The notes: generated by a model from the letters alone, not told the origin. A stretch of 64,000 bases of DNA from Planctomycetota bacterium (GCA_023150475.1 JAKLKU010000014.1:1-64000), one strand, 5' to 3'; shown: positions 16,938-26,751, numbered from the stretch's first letter. Numbers and translations are program-made.

Positions 16938-18404
16938 TCACGGCGCCGTGGACGCCGGGCCGAGTGGCAGAGTGACCCGGACGCGTTCGAACGGGCGCAG
17001 ATCGCCAGGAGGACACTCGAGCCGCAGCGGGACGCGGAGCTCCGCTGTGGTGCGCGCGGCGGATGCGAGCTCCGGCGGGCACTCGACCCACGCGGCCCCG
17101 ATGGAGACGAGCACGGCGGCCGAGGTCGTGGTGTTCCGCTCGCGCACGATCGTCGCCGCTTGGCCGACGCGCAGCCGTCCGACGGCATCTCCGTCCGCGA
17201 AGCCTTGGATCCAGAGACTGCTCGGGTCGTACACCGCGACGAGCTCGTCTCCCTCGTCGACGATCGAGCCCGCCGTGACTTCGACACGATCGACGACGCC
17301 GTCGGCGAGCGCGCGCACGATCCGCGTGCCGTGTTCCGCGTCGAACTCGGCGAGCCGAGCCAGCGCGGAGTCGAGCCTGTTTCGAGCGAGCTCGCGTTCG
17401 AGGCGTCCGAGCTCACGCGGATCCGCTCCGTCGAGTGCGAACGCCGCACGCGCGCGTTCGCGTTCGTCCCACGCGCGCTGCTCGCGTTCGAGCGCGGCGA
17501 GCCTCGCCGCGGTGGCCCGTCGGCGCGCGTCGAGCGCTTCGAGGGTGCGGCACGCTCGTTCGCCTTCGAGCTCCGCCGCCGCGAGAGCCGCGTCGGCCTT
17601 CGCGCGGGCGACGGCGAGCGTCGCTTCGGCTGCGTCGCGCGCGAGTGCCGCATCGCGCTCTCGCCCGCGCGCGAAGTCGTGGTCGCGTTCGGACGCGAGT
17701 CCTTGCGCACGCAGCCCGGAATAGCGTTCGCGGTCGCGCGCCGCGTCGACTGCTGCCGCGCGTGCGACGTCGAGCGCATGCGCGCGCAAGCCGATGTCGC
17801 GTTCCGTGGCGTCGAGTTCGGCGGCGCGCCGGCGCGCGGCGGCTTCCTCGCCGAGCGCGAGTGCCGCGCGTTCGCCGTCGAGCGCCGCGAGCTCGGCCCG
17901 GACGGCGCCCCATTCGTCGCGCGTCCTCACTGCTCGGCGCGCGGCCTCCGCGCGCCGCTCGTCCTCGCCCAGTGCATCGACTCCGTCGAGGCGCCCGCCG
18001 GCCGCGAGGACGGCGAGCTCGAGCTCGGCGCGGGCGACGGCGAGCTCGAGTTGTCGACGCTCCTCCGCGCCGGAAAGCGCTTCGAGTCGCAGGAGTTCGT
18101 CGCCGCGCGCGACGCGTGCCCCCGGCTTCACTCGAACGGCGACCACCCGCGCCAACGCGGGCGCGAACTCGCTCTGGAGTTCGGCGCGGACCAGCCCGTC
18201 GACGACGGCGCGCCGTTCGAGCCACGCCCACGCGGCGGATGCGACGAGCGTCGCGAATCCGACGGCGATGGCGCTGCGCCGCAAGAACCCAGCGAGGCGC
18301 TCGCGTTCCTTCGAGCGCACGTCCTGCGCTCGTTCGCGTCGCAGCTCGCCGAGCTCCGTCGCGCGCGGCGCGCGCACGTGCCCGAGCCGCTGCAGGGACT
18401 TCAT
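16938..18404 (-). CDS. HlyD-family membrane fusion protein
   Basis: A 488-residue protein with a single N-terminal transmembrane helix (~42-62), a biotinyl-lipoyl-like half motif (VAVRVKPGARVARGDELLRLE), a very long Ala/Arg/Glu-rich coiled coil (~110-350), the second lipoyl half (VDRVEVTAGSIVDEGDELVAV) and a beta-barrel end. Such proteins span the periplasm and link an inner-membrane exporter to the outside. Next to a polysaccharide synthase it is more likely a polymer export or Alg44-like partner than a drug-efflux adaptor. ATG 18404 overlaps the upstream stop as ATGA. No ABC transporter or outer-membrane channel gene is adjacent. Confidence 0.85.
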   Translation of the reverse strand: MKSLQRLGHVRAPRATELGELRRERAQDVRSKERERLAGFLRRSAIAVGFATLVASAAWAWLERRAVVDGLVRAELQSEFAPALARVVAVRVKPGARVARGDELLRLEALSGAEERRQLELAVARAELELAVLAAGGRLDGVDALGEDERRAEAARRAVRTRDEWGAVRAELAALDGERAALALGEEAAARRRAAELDATERDIGLRAHALDVARAAAVDAARDRERYSGLRAQGLASERDHDFARGRERDAALARDAAEATLAVARAKADAALAAAELEGERACRTLEALDARRRATAARLAALEREQRAWDERERARAAFALDGADPRELGRLERELARNRLDSALARLAEFDAEHGTRIVRALADGVVDRVEVTAGSIVDEGDELVAVYDPSSLWIQGFADGDAVGRLRVGQAATIVRERNTTTSAAVLVSIGAAWVECPPELASAARTTAELRVPLRLECPPGDLRPFERVRVTLPLGPASTAP

Positions 18405-19618
18405 CGAGGCTCGTCTTCGAGTGCCAAGTCGCGCAACACGTCTTCGATCGCGACCGAAGGTCCGACCCACGTGCGCGCGCGCCAGGCGGGGACCAACGCA
18501 TGCCCGTCGTGCGTGCTCATCGAGAGCTGCGCGAGCATCGCCAGGGTCCGTTCGCGGAATGCGCGTTCACCCGCCTCGTCGGTCTCGGGCAACAGGATGC
18601 CGACGCGGCTGCCGTCGAGCCGAGCGAACAGGTCGAGCGGAGCCCGCGAGCCCTTGAGCATGTCCGCGAGCGCGCGCTGCGATTCGGGCGTCCAGATGCG
18701 GAAGAGCGCATACGGGTGGTCGCCGGCGCGGAAGTCCAGCACGGCGGTCGAGAAACAGCCTCCGGAACGCGCGAGCCGCTGGATCTCGCGCCGCAACTCG
18801 AGGACGAAATAGCCGCGCGTCTCGAGCCGCGCGTGGTCGTCGACGACCAGCCCTTCGATGTCGAGTCCGGTCAAGCGACCGAGCTCGACCGCGCGTGCGG
18901 TGAGCGGGCTCGGCTGATAACGATGGATCGGCACGAGCTCGATCGCATTGGACGGCGTCACGGTGCCGCAGGTCAGACATTGCGCTTCGAGCGCGGGCTC
19001 TTCGAACAGATGGGCGCAGGCGTGGCACGCGTACGTCTTGCCGGGACGGTCGAAGTCGGATCCGAGTTGTTGGAGCGCCCGCACGCACTTCGGGCACATC
19101 AGGTCTTCGCCGGCCGCGAACTCGCGTTCGAGCCCCACGTACGCGCAGCGGAAGTGCTGCACCAACGATTCGATCGACAGGTCGATCGAAGTGCACGCTG
19201 GGCAACCTTCGCGCAGGTTGAGGTGGCAGCACCGACACTTCGGACAGACGTGCACGTAGTTGTGCAGCTCGCGTTCGAGCAGTCCGAGGTCCGCGAGTCC
19301 CTCCAACACGTCGAGTCCGCGCCCCGCGGCGAGCCCGAAGAGGCGATCGACTTCGGGACACGCGTGTCCGAGCGGCGCGGAAGCATCGAACTCGGGCGTC
19401 AGCACCGGATTCTTCGACTCGAGCAGTGCGCGCAACAACACGAGCTTCTGTTCGTGGCTCCGCGGACGCGCCACGACGCCGTTGCCGGTGCGGCGATCGT
19501 TCTCGGAGAGACAGCGATCGATCGACCGCAGCGCTTCGTCGATCAACGCGACCAGGAGCGCGCGATCGAGCTCGTTCGACGTCGGCGGCTTCACACTGGC
19601 GATCGGAGACGTGTGCAT
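18401..19618 (-). CDS. TackOD1-like zinc-ribbon protein with degenerate GGDEF-like domain
   Basis: A 405-residue cytoplasmic protein. Residues ~120-220 carry a run of Cys pairs (C125/C128, C139/C142, C175/C178, C198/C201, C214/C217) plus HFRC (155-158), matching my memory of the TackOD1 domain, a zinc-binding output module first described in thaumarchaeal signalling proteins. Residues ~265-405 look like a GGDEF domain, but the signature is replaced by LDGSRVGILLPET, so cyclase activity is unlikely and it may only bind a nucleotide. It heads an ATGA-coupled operon with an HlyD-like protein and a processive glycosyltransferase, which suggests control of polysaccharide synthesis. The family assignment is from pattern memory, not a search. 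Confidence 0.72.
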   Translation of the reverse strand: MHTSPIASVKPPTSNELDRALLVALIDEALRSIDRCLSENDRRTGNGVVARPRSHEQKLVLLRALLESKNPVLTPEFDASAPLGHACPEVDRLFGLAAGRGLDVLEGLADLGLLERELHNYVHVCPKCRCCHLNLREGCPACTSIDLSIESLVQHFRCAYVGLEREFAAGEDLMCPKCVRALQQLGSDFDRPGKTYACHACAHLFEEPALEAQCLTCGTVTPSNAIELVPIHRYQPSPLTARAVELGRLTGLDIEGLVVDDHARLETRGYFVLELRREIQRLARSGGCFSTAVLDFRAGDHPYALFRIWTPESQRALADMLKGSRAPLDLFARLDGSRVGILLPETDEAGERAFRERTLAMLAQLSMSTHDGHALVPAWRARTWVGPSVAIEDVLRDLALEDEPR

Positions 19619-20510
19619 GGCGAGCGGTGGGGCGGGGGAGGTCGGCTCCGCTCCGGCGCACCGGAGCGGAGCCTTCGTGCCGCGTAACGACGTTTCCCCT
19701 GTGTCGTTCCCTGACTGACCCCCACGAACGCGGCGTCGGGGGGTACCCATGGCTTCGTGCGTCGAGCGAACTCCCTGGCGAACTCGGTTCGTTGCGTTCG
19801 TTCGCTCGGCGCACCCCAACGATCGGTCGAGTGGAGGAGGCTCTTGAGGCGTCGAAGCGCGTCCGTCGGAGCTCGCGGTGTTTCCGATTCGACGAGACGA
19901 GCCGCGAGTCGCGCATGTCGCGCGGCGCAGCGCGGAGTGTCGTTTCGCGACGTCACGTCTCGCTCCGCGTCGAGCGTACGCACGACGAAACGCGTGCAAC
20001 GCGCTCCACCGTGTGATCCGCCGAACTCGCGCGCACGGCGTTTCACGTTCGCCGCGCGCGGTTCGCGTTCACGATTGAACGGGGCGCCGAGTTGAAACGC
20101 GCGAGCACCGCTGCGCTCGCGAAACGGACTGGTCGCGAGCGCGCCGAAAAAAAACGTGGGAATTCGCGAGCAGCACGCAGCGTCGGCGGCCTCACGTCGC
20201 GCGCTTCGGCTCACCGCTTCGGTCTGGTGGACGCGACGGACGCGACGGACGACCTAGACGCGAACGCGCCCGCGCCACGGCCCGTTCCTCGGGCGCGCTT
20301 CGCGACCGCTGCGCGCGCGAGACGATCTCGGCACCCGCGCGTGCTCGAACCGGCTCTCGACGAGCGCCCGTACCCGTGCGGAGTCGGCGCTGCTCGCGGA
20401 CGCGGCGAGGCTCTGCGTCGCCCGCTAGCGAGCCGTCGATACGCGTGCATCGCACGGCCACGCCACGTCGACGCGCCCCGAGCGCGGCTCGAACTCCCCG
20501 CGATCGACCG
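19619..20510. other. Long intergenic region, no gene recognised
   Basis: About 0.9 kb. Open frames here lack start signals, domains or normal composition. An A8 run occurs near 20149. I see no RNA gene, hairpin terminator or clear repeat. It should contain the promoter of the minus-strand TackOD1 operon. Confidence 0.5.
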
Positions 20511-22385
20511 TCAGGGCACGAAGTCGACCTGCACCGCGTTCGACAGGTTCGTGCCTTGGCCGCACGGCCCGGTCTGGTTGCGATACCAGCCTTGGAAGTA
20601 CCACGTCGAGCCGGCGGTGATCGTGCCGAGCGGCCAACCGGTCGAGTACGCGACGAGCCCGGGCCCGTAGGTGTACGAGCCCGACACGCCGGTGTTCTTC
20701 ACGGGGTAGCGGAAGATCTTCCCGTACACGCAGCGTGCTCCGTCCTTGAACGGTGTCGGCAACTGCCACGCGTCGCCCATGAACATGATGCCGTTGACGC
20801 CCGTGGGCATGTTCGCGACGGAAATCGTCAGATCATCCGCGCCGACGCTCGACGTGCCGCCGGTCGTCAATGTCGCGCCGACGCCGGTCGAGTTCGCGCA
20901 GCCGGAGTCGTTGTCGACGTTGCCGCACGGCGCCGCTTCGTCGGTGCACCAGCAGTAGCGCATGATCGGCGATTCGCACTCGTCGGGAATGCCGTTGGCG
21001 TTCGAGTCGACGGACGTGCCGTTCGCGATGTCGACGGCGTCGTCGATGCCGTTCTTGTTGCAGTCGTACCAGGGATCGCCGAGCAGCTCGAGCGCATCGA
21101 GCTCGTCGCGTTGCCCCGCGCCGGAACGCTGCGTCCGGAGACCGAGGTTCTCCGCGGCGATGAAGATGCCGGGGAACGGCGACAGACCGCCTTGGCTCAC
21201 GGGCAGCGGCGTCGTCAGGATGTCGCCCGGCTCGATCGGCAGACCGAAGATGCTGTCCGGTTGGCCGACCACCGCCGAACCGCGGCGCACCGAGAAGAGC
21301 ACCATGTCGGTTCCGGGCGCGTCGGTCGTCGAGTACCAGTCGAACGGTTTCTGAGACGGTTGGAATCCCGCCGTGCCGTTCTCGCGGACCACGAGCGCGT
21401 CGAGGTCGTCGCTGCCGATCGGACCGGCGAGGTCGAGGCCGAGCTGCGTGGCGTTCGCGTACGTGAGGATCACGCTGCCGGCGCTCGCGATGCGCAGCAC
21501 GTCGCCCGGGCGTTTGCCTTCGAGCACCGCCGAGCCCGAGTACGTGCCGCTCGTGTAGGGGTCCGGGAAGCCCGCGTCGAGCGAGAAGAACGCGCCGAGC
21601 GGCGGGAACGGCGCCCAGTCACCGACATCGAGTGCGTCGACGTTGTCCCCGACGTTCGGCAACTGCTGCGGCAAGGTCGGCGGCGTCGGCTCGACCAAAC
21701 CGAGTCCGGGCTGCACGAAACCGGTCGCGCTCTGGGTGCCGTTGCCGTCGATCAGCGCGACGTTGTTCGGTTGCACCGCGCCAGGCGGCAGCGGTCCGAC
21801 GGGCAGGCCCGTGTCGACGAAGATGTCGCACGCCGAATCGCCGACGCTGAACTCGCTCGCGACCTGCGCGTGCGCCGGCGGCGGACCGACGATGCCGATC
21901 GCATACTCGTCGACCGAGAACCAGAAGCGTCGCTTCGGCTGAGCGCTGACCGTCGAGGGGAAGAGCAGCGGTTCGAGTCCATCGCTCAGCGCGTCGACTT
22001 CGATGCGACACGGATCACCGGCGGCGTGACCGACGCATTGGCTGTAGCGCGACAGTCCGAGTTGTCCGCCGGTCAGCGCGATCTCGGGCGCCGGCAGCGG
22101 TCCGTAGGCAGGTGCTCCACCTGGCGCGAGCAGCACGTCCCCTTCGGTCATCGGCACGCCGCCGACGGAGTCGGGCCGGCCGATGGTCGGGCCTTGGAAG
22201 TCGACCGAGAAGACGATCCGCTGTTGCGTGCCTTGGGCGTGGGCCGTCGTCGCGCCGAACGCTCCGAACACGAGGCCGAACGAACACCCGGCGAGGCCGG
22301 CGACGGTGGTGAGCGGGTAGCGGACGGGAGGCACGGAGGGCACCAAGGGAATCGGGGGACCCGGGGCAGGTGGGGCTCGGTCCAA
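20511..22385 (-). CDS. Secreted protein with EF-hand-type calcium motif
   Basis: A protein of up to 624 residues with an N-terminal hydrophobic segment ending in AHAQ, a probable signal peptidase site near residue 50. The exact start is uncertain. The middle is beta-rich and Gly/Pro/Asp-rich. Near residue 455 the motif DCNKNGIDDAVDIANG with a following SNANGIPDEC forms a pair of dockerin-like calcium loops common in planctomycetal extracellular proteins. The C-terminus has several Cys residues and resembles choice-of-anchor or lectin-like domains. Secretion is well supported; binding partners are unknown. The start lies two bases after the stop of a small protein with the same motif. Confidence 0.72.
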   Translation of the reverse strand: MDRAPPAPGPPIPLVPSVPPVRYPLTTVAGLAGCSFGLVFGAFGATTAHAQGTQQRIVFSVDFQGPTIGRPDSVGGVPMTEGDVLLAPGGAPAYGPLPAPEIALTGGQLGLSRYSQCVGHAAGDPCRIEVDALSDGLEPLLFPSTVSAQPKRRFWFSVDEYAIGIVGPPPAHAQVASEFSVGDSACDIFVDTGLPVGPLPPGAVQPNNVALIDGNGTQSATGFVQPGLGLVEPTPPTLPQQLPNVGDNVDALDVGDWAPFPPLGAFFSLDAGFPDPYTSGTYSGSAVLEGKRPGDVLRIASAGSVILTYANATQLGLDLAGPIGSDDLDALVVRENGTAGFQPSQKPFDWYSTTDAPGTDMVLFSVRRGSAVVGQPDSIFGLPIEPGDILTTPLPVSQGGLSPFPGIFIAAENLGLRTQRSGAGQRDELDALELLGDPWYDCNKNGIDDAVDIANGTSVDSNANGIPDECESPIMRYCWCTDEAAPCGNVDNDSGCANSTGVGATLTTGGTSSVGADDLTISVANMPTGVNGIMFMGDAWQLPTPFKDGARCVYGKIFRYPVKNTGVSGSYTYGPGLVAYSTGWPLGTITAGSTWYFQGWYRNQTGPCGQGTNLSNAVQVDFVP

Positions 22386-22387
22386 AG

Positions 22388-22792
22388 CTAACCGGAGCAG
22401 CCGTTTCGGGCTCGGTCCGGCCGCCGGAGAAACGTCCGGCTAGGACGCACGCCACGCTGCGTGGGTTCGATCGGAACCAGCGTTCCGAGAGCGATCGGCC
22501 GAGCGACACATTCCGCCTCGGGCGGTTCCGGCGCGCTGGGCGCGAGCGTGGCGCGCCGGAGCGTCGAGCGACCCCAAGGCCGGAGCGTCGAGCGACCCCA
22601 GGGCGCGAGCAGCGTCTGACATTCGTCCGGCACACCGTTGCGATCCAGGTCGGCGGACGTGCCGTAGGCGATGTCGACGGCGTCCTCGACGCCGTTCTGA
22701 TTGCAGTCGTTCCAGTCTTCCGGCGCGGCGCTGAGAGGCGCGCGCCAGGCGAGCAGGCCGACGACGACGAGTGCGACGCAGCGGTGGAACAT
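22388..22792 (-). CDS. Small secreted EF-hand-type protein
   Basis: A 134-residue protein from ATG 22792 with a clear signal peptide (residues 1-23) followed at once by the calcium-loop pair DCNQNGVEDAVDIAYG and DRNGVPDEC, nearly the same as in the downstream 624-residue protein. After it comes an in-frame direct repeat of 24 bases (22556-22579 and 22580-22603, one difference) giving PWGRSTLR twice, then a basic tail that does not look like a folded domain. It may be a truncated relative of the larger protein whose 3' part was replaced. Confidence 0.55.
   Translation of the reverse strand: MFHRCVALVVVGLLAWRAPLSAAPEDWNDCNQNGVEDAVDIAYGTSADLDRNGVPDECQTLLAPWGRSTLRPWGRSTLRRATLAPSAPEPPEAECVARPIALGTLVPIEPTQRGVRPSRTFLRRPDRARNGCSG
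22556..22603 (-). repeat. 24-base in-frame direct repeat
   Basis: Two adjacent 24-base units differ at a single base. They lie inside the small EF-hand gene and duplicate eight residues. Confidence 0.85.
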
Positions 22793-23130
22793 CGATGGGG
22801 GCCGGTTGGAGGGACCTCTCCCAGGTGATGCCTCGAGCCGTCGTGGGACGGCAATCCCGACGAAACTCGCCGTTCCGCGGCCTGACCGCGCGGCGGCCCG
22901 ACGGGTCGGCCGCCTGATCGGTCGGCTCGCGCGGACGCCCGGCAGCCGGGCCGAAAAGCAGCCACGCCGAAAGTCAGGCGCGCCGAAAGTCAGCCACGCC
23001 GAAAGTCAGCCGCGCCGAAAGTTAGGCGGACCCGCGGGCTCTGATCGCCCGTCGAAGTCGCTCGGTGCGTCGGCCCATCGCACTGGCCCGTCGTGGCGCG
23101 TGCCGCCGGGTCACGACGCGGCGCGGAGGC
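22793..23130. other. Intergenic region with tandem repeat
   Basis: This lies between the kinase stop and the small EF-hand gene. Apart from the 15-17-base repeat at 22946-23027 I see nothing recognisable. Confidence 0.5.
22946..23027. repeat. 15-17-base tandem repeat, five units
   Basis: Five units of the type C-CGCCGAAAGTCAG, alternating CCACGCC and CGCGCC beginnings; the first unit is degenerate (GGGCCGAAAAGCAG). There are no spacers, so it is not a CRISPR array. Confidence 0.85.
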
Positions 23131-23147
23131 TCAGCGGAAGCTGAGCG
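23130..23147. other. Hairpin overlapping kinase stop codon
   Basis: GCTCAGC, GGAA, GCTGAGC forms a perfect 7-base stem with a four-base loop. It spans the minus-strand stop codon (23131-23133). No T-run follows, so it may stabilise the mRNA end rather than terminate. Confidence 0.5.
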
Positions 23148-26100
23148 GCTCGGCGAGCCGGCGTTCGCGAGCGAGCTCCCACTCGTAGAGCTCCCGCGGC
23201 GCGCGCGCCAGCGCCGTCGGCAGCGGATCGACCGGTGACACGCGCGCCGTGCCGTCGCTCGACGCGGTGAGCAGTCGCAACGGACCGCCGGGGGAGAACT
23301 CGGCCGCGACGATCGCGCCGCGGTGCAGCTCGAGGTGGACGAACGGCTTGCCGTCGACCGCGTCGCGCACGTACGCCGTGCCGTCCTTCGAGATCGTGAC
23401 GAAGAAGCGCCCGGCGGGATCGAACGCGCCGCCGGTCAGGTCGGACGTGTGATAGACCTCCGGCCGCGAGCCGTTCTCGAGCTCGAAGTCCCACATCTTC
23501 ATCGCACCGCGGCCTTCCGGTCCGGTCGCGAGCAGGCGCGTGTCGCCGCGACCGAAGACGAGCGACTGCATCTCGAGCATCGCGATCGGTTTGTGCGCTT
23601 CCGGTTCGCGGCCGAGCTCGAAGAAGCGCGCGCGTGTGTCGTCGCACGCGATCGCATACCACGACTTCGTGCCGCCGAGCGCGATGCCGCGCGCGCCGAT
23701 CGGCGCGTTCTTCGCGTCGGTCACGGCGCGCGTTCGCTCGAGCACGCGCTCCGCGACACGCCACTCGGCGACCGTGCCGTCGCCGTGGGCCGTGATCACG
23801 TGGCGTCCGTCGCGGGAGAAACGCGCGGCTCGCGCGTCGCCGCGGCCGAGTTCGCTCGGTGCACCTTCGTGGTGCAGGTCGGCGAGCCAGACGCGGCCGA
23901 GCACGTCGAGCGCGAGCACGTACCGGCCGGACGCGTCGAACTCGGCGAACGCGATGCCGGGCACGACGTCGATCGGCACGCCGAGCAGCCGCGCATCGTT
24001 CGCGCCGATCACGCGGACGCGTCCGTCGGCGCCGTACGTCAACACGCGCTCTCCGTCGGGCGCGAACGCCGCGCCGAGCACTGGCGACGTGCGCCGATCG
24101 AGCACGCCGAGCGGCCGGCCGGCTTCGGCGAGCGACGGTTTCGCCGGCGTCGACCAGAGTCTCGCCGTGCCGTCGACCGACGTCGTCACGACGCGCTCGC
24201 CGCGAGGGTCGAAATGCGCGGACGTCAGCGGGCCTTCGTGGCCGCGGAGCTCGAAGAGATCCGGTCGATTGCCGCCGAACCACACGTTCGCCGTGTGCGC
24301 GCCGTTCTGCGCGAGCACGCGCGTGCCGTCGCTCGTCCACACGATCTGCGCAGGCTGCAGGTAACCGACGCAGTCGGCGAAGCGCACGCGTGTCACGACG
24401 TCGAAGAGTCGCACGGCGTTGCCGAGCGTCGCGGCGGCGAGCCGCGAGCCGTCGGGCGAGAACGCGAGCTGCAACGTGCGGCCGAGCTCTCCGCCCTCGA
24501 ACGCCGTGCACGAGTCTTCCCGCGGATTCCACGCCCAGACTCGATCGCGAGTGCCGAGCGCGACCACGTCGTCGTGCGGCGAGAGTGCGAACGCCGTCAC
24601 TTCGTCCTGCAGTTCGAAGCGCTGCTCGAACTCCTGCGAGCCGTTGCGCCACACGAACATCGTGCTCTTGCCCCAGACGCCGAACAGTCGTTCGCCGCTC
24701 GCGTCGAAGCAGAGGCCGAGCACGCGTCCGGGCGCACCGCGCAAGCGCACTCGACCGCCGTCGTCGAGGTCGATCCACGCGAAACGACCGAGTGCGTCTT
24801 CGGTGCCTGCGCCCCAAACCGCGGCGCGGCGGCCGTCGGCCGAAAGCGCGACGTGTCGCGGAGCGTCGAGCTCGATCTCGATCTCGCGCAGCACTCGACG
24901 CTCGACGACACTCCAGTGCGTCAACGTGCGTTTCTCGGCGTCCAGCGCGACGAGGGTCTGACCATCGACGCTCGCCGCGAGCGCGTGCGGCCGTTGGCGC
25001 GTCGCGATCCAACCTTCGGAGCGCGCATCGCTCGCGTTGAAGAAGCGCAGCCGCTCGTCGGTCGAGAGCGTCACGAAGAGCGCGCCGTCGCCGAGGTAGC
25101 GCGCGAGCTTGACCGCGCCTGGGTGCTTCTCGGTGACGCCGAGCTCCTTGCCCGTCGCGAGGTCCCAGAGGATCACGGTGCCGTCGTCGACCGCCGTCAG
25201 CGCGCGTGTGCCGTCGGGCGACGCATCGATGTCGAGCAGACGTCGATTGTTGGCGACGAGCGGCCGCTCGAGCCGACACGCTTCGAGCGTCTGGAAGAGC
25301 GCCGTGCGCGTTTGATACGTCGTCGCGCGCTCGACGGCGTCGAGCCCGACGCGCAACGCCGCCGACGGATCCTCGCCGATCAAGTCGATCGCGCGCTCCG
25401 CGAGGTATCGACCCGTCGCGTAGCGCAGCGCGTGCTCCTCACGCGAGAGCAAGTACAGCGTCCACGCGAGGCCGACCGCGAGCGTGACGATCAGACCGAG
25501 CGTCGTGCCCGCGAGCGCCGGATGCCGCTGCACCCAGCGACGGAACACCAGGCCGGCGCTCGGCGGCCGCGCGCGGATCGGTTCGTACTCGCGCAGCCGG
25601 CGCAAGTCCTCCGCGAACTCGAGCGCGGTCGGATAGCGCCGTTCACGGTCCTTCTCGAGCGCGGTCGCGAGCACGACCGCGAGCTCGTCGGACACCCACG
25701 GATTCGCCGTTCGCGGATCGCCGAGCGGCGCGTTCGCGATCGCGTCGAGCAGTTGCGGCAGGCTGTCGCCGCGGAACGGCCGCTCGAGCGTCAGGCACTC
25801 CCACAAGCTCGCGCCGAGCGACCAGACATCGGTGCGCCGATCGAGCGATTTCGTCTCGCCGCGCACTTGCTCCGGCGACATGAACGCGGGCGTGCCGAAG
25901 ACTTCGCCGGAGATCGTCAGCGGCTGCTCGCCCGATTCGATCTCGCGCGCTTGGCCGAAGTCGAGCACCACCGGCTCGCCCTGCGCGTCGACCATCAGGT
26001 TGCCCGGCTTGACGTCGCGGTGCACGACGCCGGCTTCGTGCGCGGCGTGCAAGCCGCGCGCGGCGCGTTCGAAGAAGCCGAGCAATCGCGCGAGCTCGAT

Positions 26101-26649
26101 CGCGTTCCTCGGCGGCAGCGCGAGCCGTGCGCTCTCTCCGCCGCGACGCGCGCGCTCGAGCGACGTCGCGAGCGCCTCGCCTTCGACGAAACGCATCGCG
26201 AGGAACGGCGTGTCACCGTCGATCTGCGCTTCGTAGATCGTCGCGATCGCCGGATGCGCGAGCTTCGCGACGAGTTCCGCTTCGCGGCGCAAGCGCTCTC
26301 GGCGTTCGGCCGACAACGCAGCGAAGCTCGGCGGCAAGAGCTTCAACGCGACGCGCCGCGCGATCCGCGTGTCCTCCGCGAGCCACACGGCGCCTTGGCC
26401 GCCGCGACCGAGCTCGCGCACGAGCTTGTACGGCCCGATGCGCCGGTCCTCCGCGTAGCGCCGGCCGCCGAGAGAGGTGCTCTCGGAGCTCGACGACGCC
26501 GGCTGCTGCAATGCGAGGTACTCGCGGGCGATCGCGTCCTGGCTCTTCGGGAACCGCGTCAGGTAGTACGCAAGCTCTCGCTCGCGCCCCGCAGCGCGGT
26601 CGCGCATGTACTCGTCCAGGAAGTCGAAGACTTCTGCGTCGTCGGACAT
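23131..26649 (-). CDS. Ser/Thr protein kinase with WD40 propeller
   Basis: An 1172-residue protein. A Hanks-type kinase domain covers residues ~73-350: glycine loop GRGGQG (81-86), Lys103, HRDVKPGN with D212, DFG (230-232) and MSPE. All catalytic residues are present. One transmembrane helix (~380-401) follows, then about 770 residues of WD40-like repeats (DGTVILWDLATG, DGTARLW) that would form extracytoplasmic propellers. It should sense through the propeller and phosphorylate cytoplasmic targets. ATG 26649 was chosen because the kinase-typical N-terminus starts there. An ECF sigma gene is divergent, 102 bases away; kinase-sigma pairing is known in Planctomycetota, so that sigma factor is the likely target. 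Confidence 0.93.
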   Translation of the reverse strand: MSDDAEVFDFLDEYMRDRAAGRERELAYYLTRFPKSQDAIAREYLALQQPASSSSESTSLGGRRYAEDRRIGPYKLVRELGRGGQGAVWLAEDTRIARRVALKLLPPSFAALSAERRERLRREAELVAKLAHPAIATIYEAQIDGDTPFLAMRFVEGEALATSLERARRGGESARLALPPRNAIELARLLGFFERAARGLHAAHEAGVVHRDVKPGNLMVDAQGEPVVLDFGQAREIESGEQPLTISGEVFGTPAFMSPEQVRGETKSLDRRTDVWSLGASLWECLTLERPFRGDSLPQLLDAIANAPLGDPRTANPWVSDELAVVLATALEKDRERRYPTALEFAEDLRRLREYEPIRARPPSAGLVFRRWVQRHPALAGTTLGLIVTLAVGLAWTLYLLSREEHALRYATGRYLAERAIDLIGEDPSAALRVGLDAVERATTYQTRTALFQTLEACRLERPLVANNRRLLDIDASPDGTRALTAVDDGTVILWDLATGKELGVTEKHPGAVKLARYLGDGALFVTLSTDERLRFFNASDARSEGWIATRQRPHALAASVDGQTLVALDAEKRTLTHWSVVERRVLREIEIELDAPRHVALSADGRRAAVWGAGTEDALGRFAWIDLDDGGRVRLRGAPGRVLGLCFDASGERLFGVWGKSTMFVWRNGSQEFEQRFELQDEVTAFALSPHDDVVALGTRDRVWAWNPREDSCTAFEGGELGRTLQLAFSPDGSRLAAATLGNAVRLFDVVTRVRFADCVGYLQPAQIVWTSDGTRVLAQNGAHTANVWFGGNRPDLFELRGHEGPLTSAHFDPRGERVVTTSVDGTARLWSTPAKPSLAEAGRPLGVLDRRTSPVLGAAFAPDGERVLTYGADGRVRVIGANDARLLGVPIDVVPGIAFAEFDASGRYVLALDVLGRVWLADLHHEGAPSELGRGDARAARFSRDGRHVITAHGDGTVAEWRVAERVLERTRAVTDAKNAPIGARGIALGGTKSWYAIACDDTRARFFELGREPEAHKPIAMLEMQSLVFGRGDTRLLATGPEGRGAMKMWDFELENGSRPEVYHTSDLTGGAFDPAGRFFVTISKDGTAYVRDAVDGKPFVHLELHRGAIVAAEFSPGGPLRLLTASSDGTARVSPVDPLPTALARAPRELYEWELARERRLAEPLSFR

Positions 26650-26751
26650 GCGAAGGGGGAGCGTCCGTGGCGAGGAGGCCGAGCCCGAGCTTACCCGAGG
26701 TCGAAACCGCTGTAACGCCAAGGGCGGAACCTCTGTCAGAATGGAGGCCGA

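Noticed and set aside
16957..16975. A fifth copy of the dispersed repeat (GAGTGGCAGAGTGACCCGG)
   Set aside because: Only about a dozen bases match, inside the HlyD-like coding region, without the rest of the repeat.
22946..23027. Possible CRISPR array
   Set aside because: The repeats of 15-17 bases are adjacent without unique spacers, and no cas genes are present.
23323..26715. A plus-strand open frame of about 1130 codons
   Set aside because: It is antisense to the kinase-WD40 gene, whose catalytic motifs are intact. The composition is typical of an antisense shadow.
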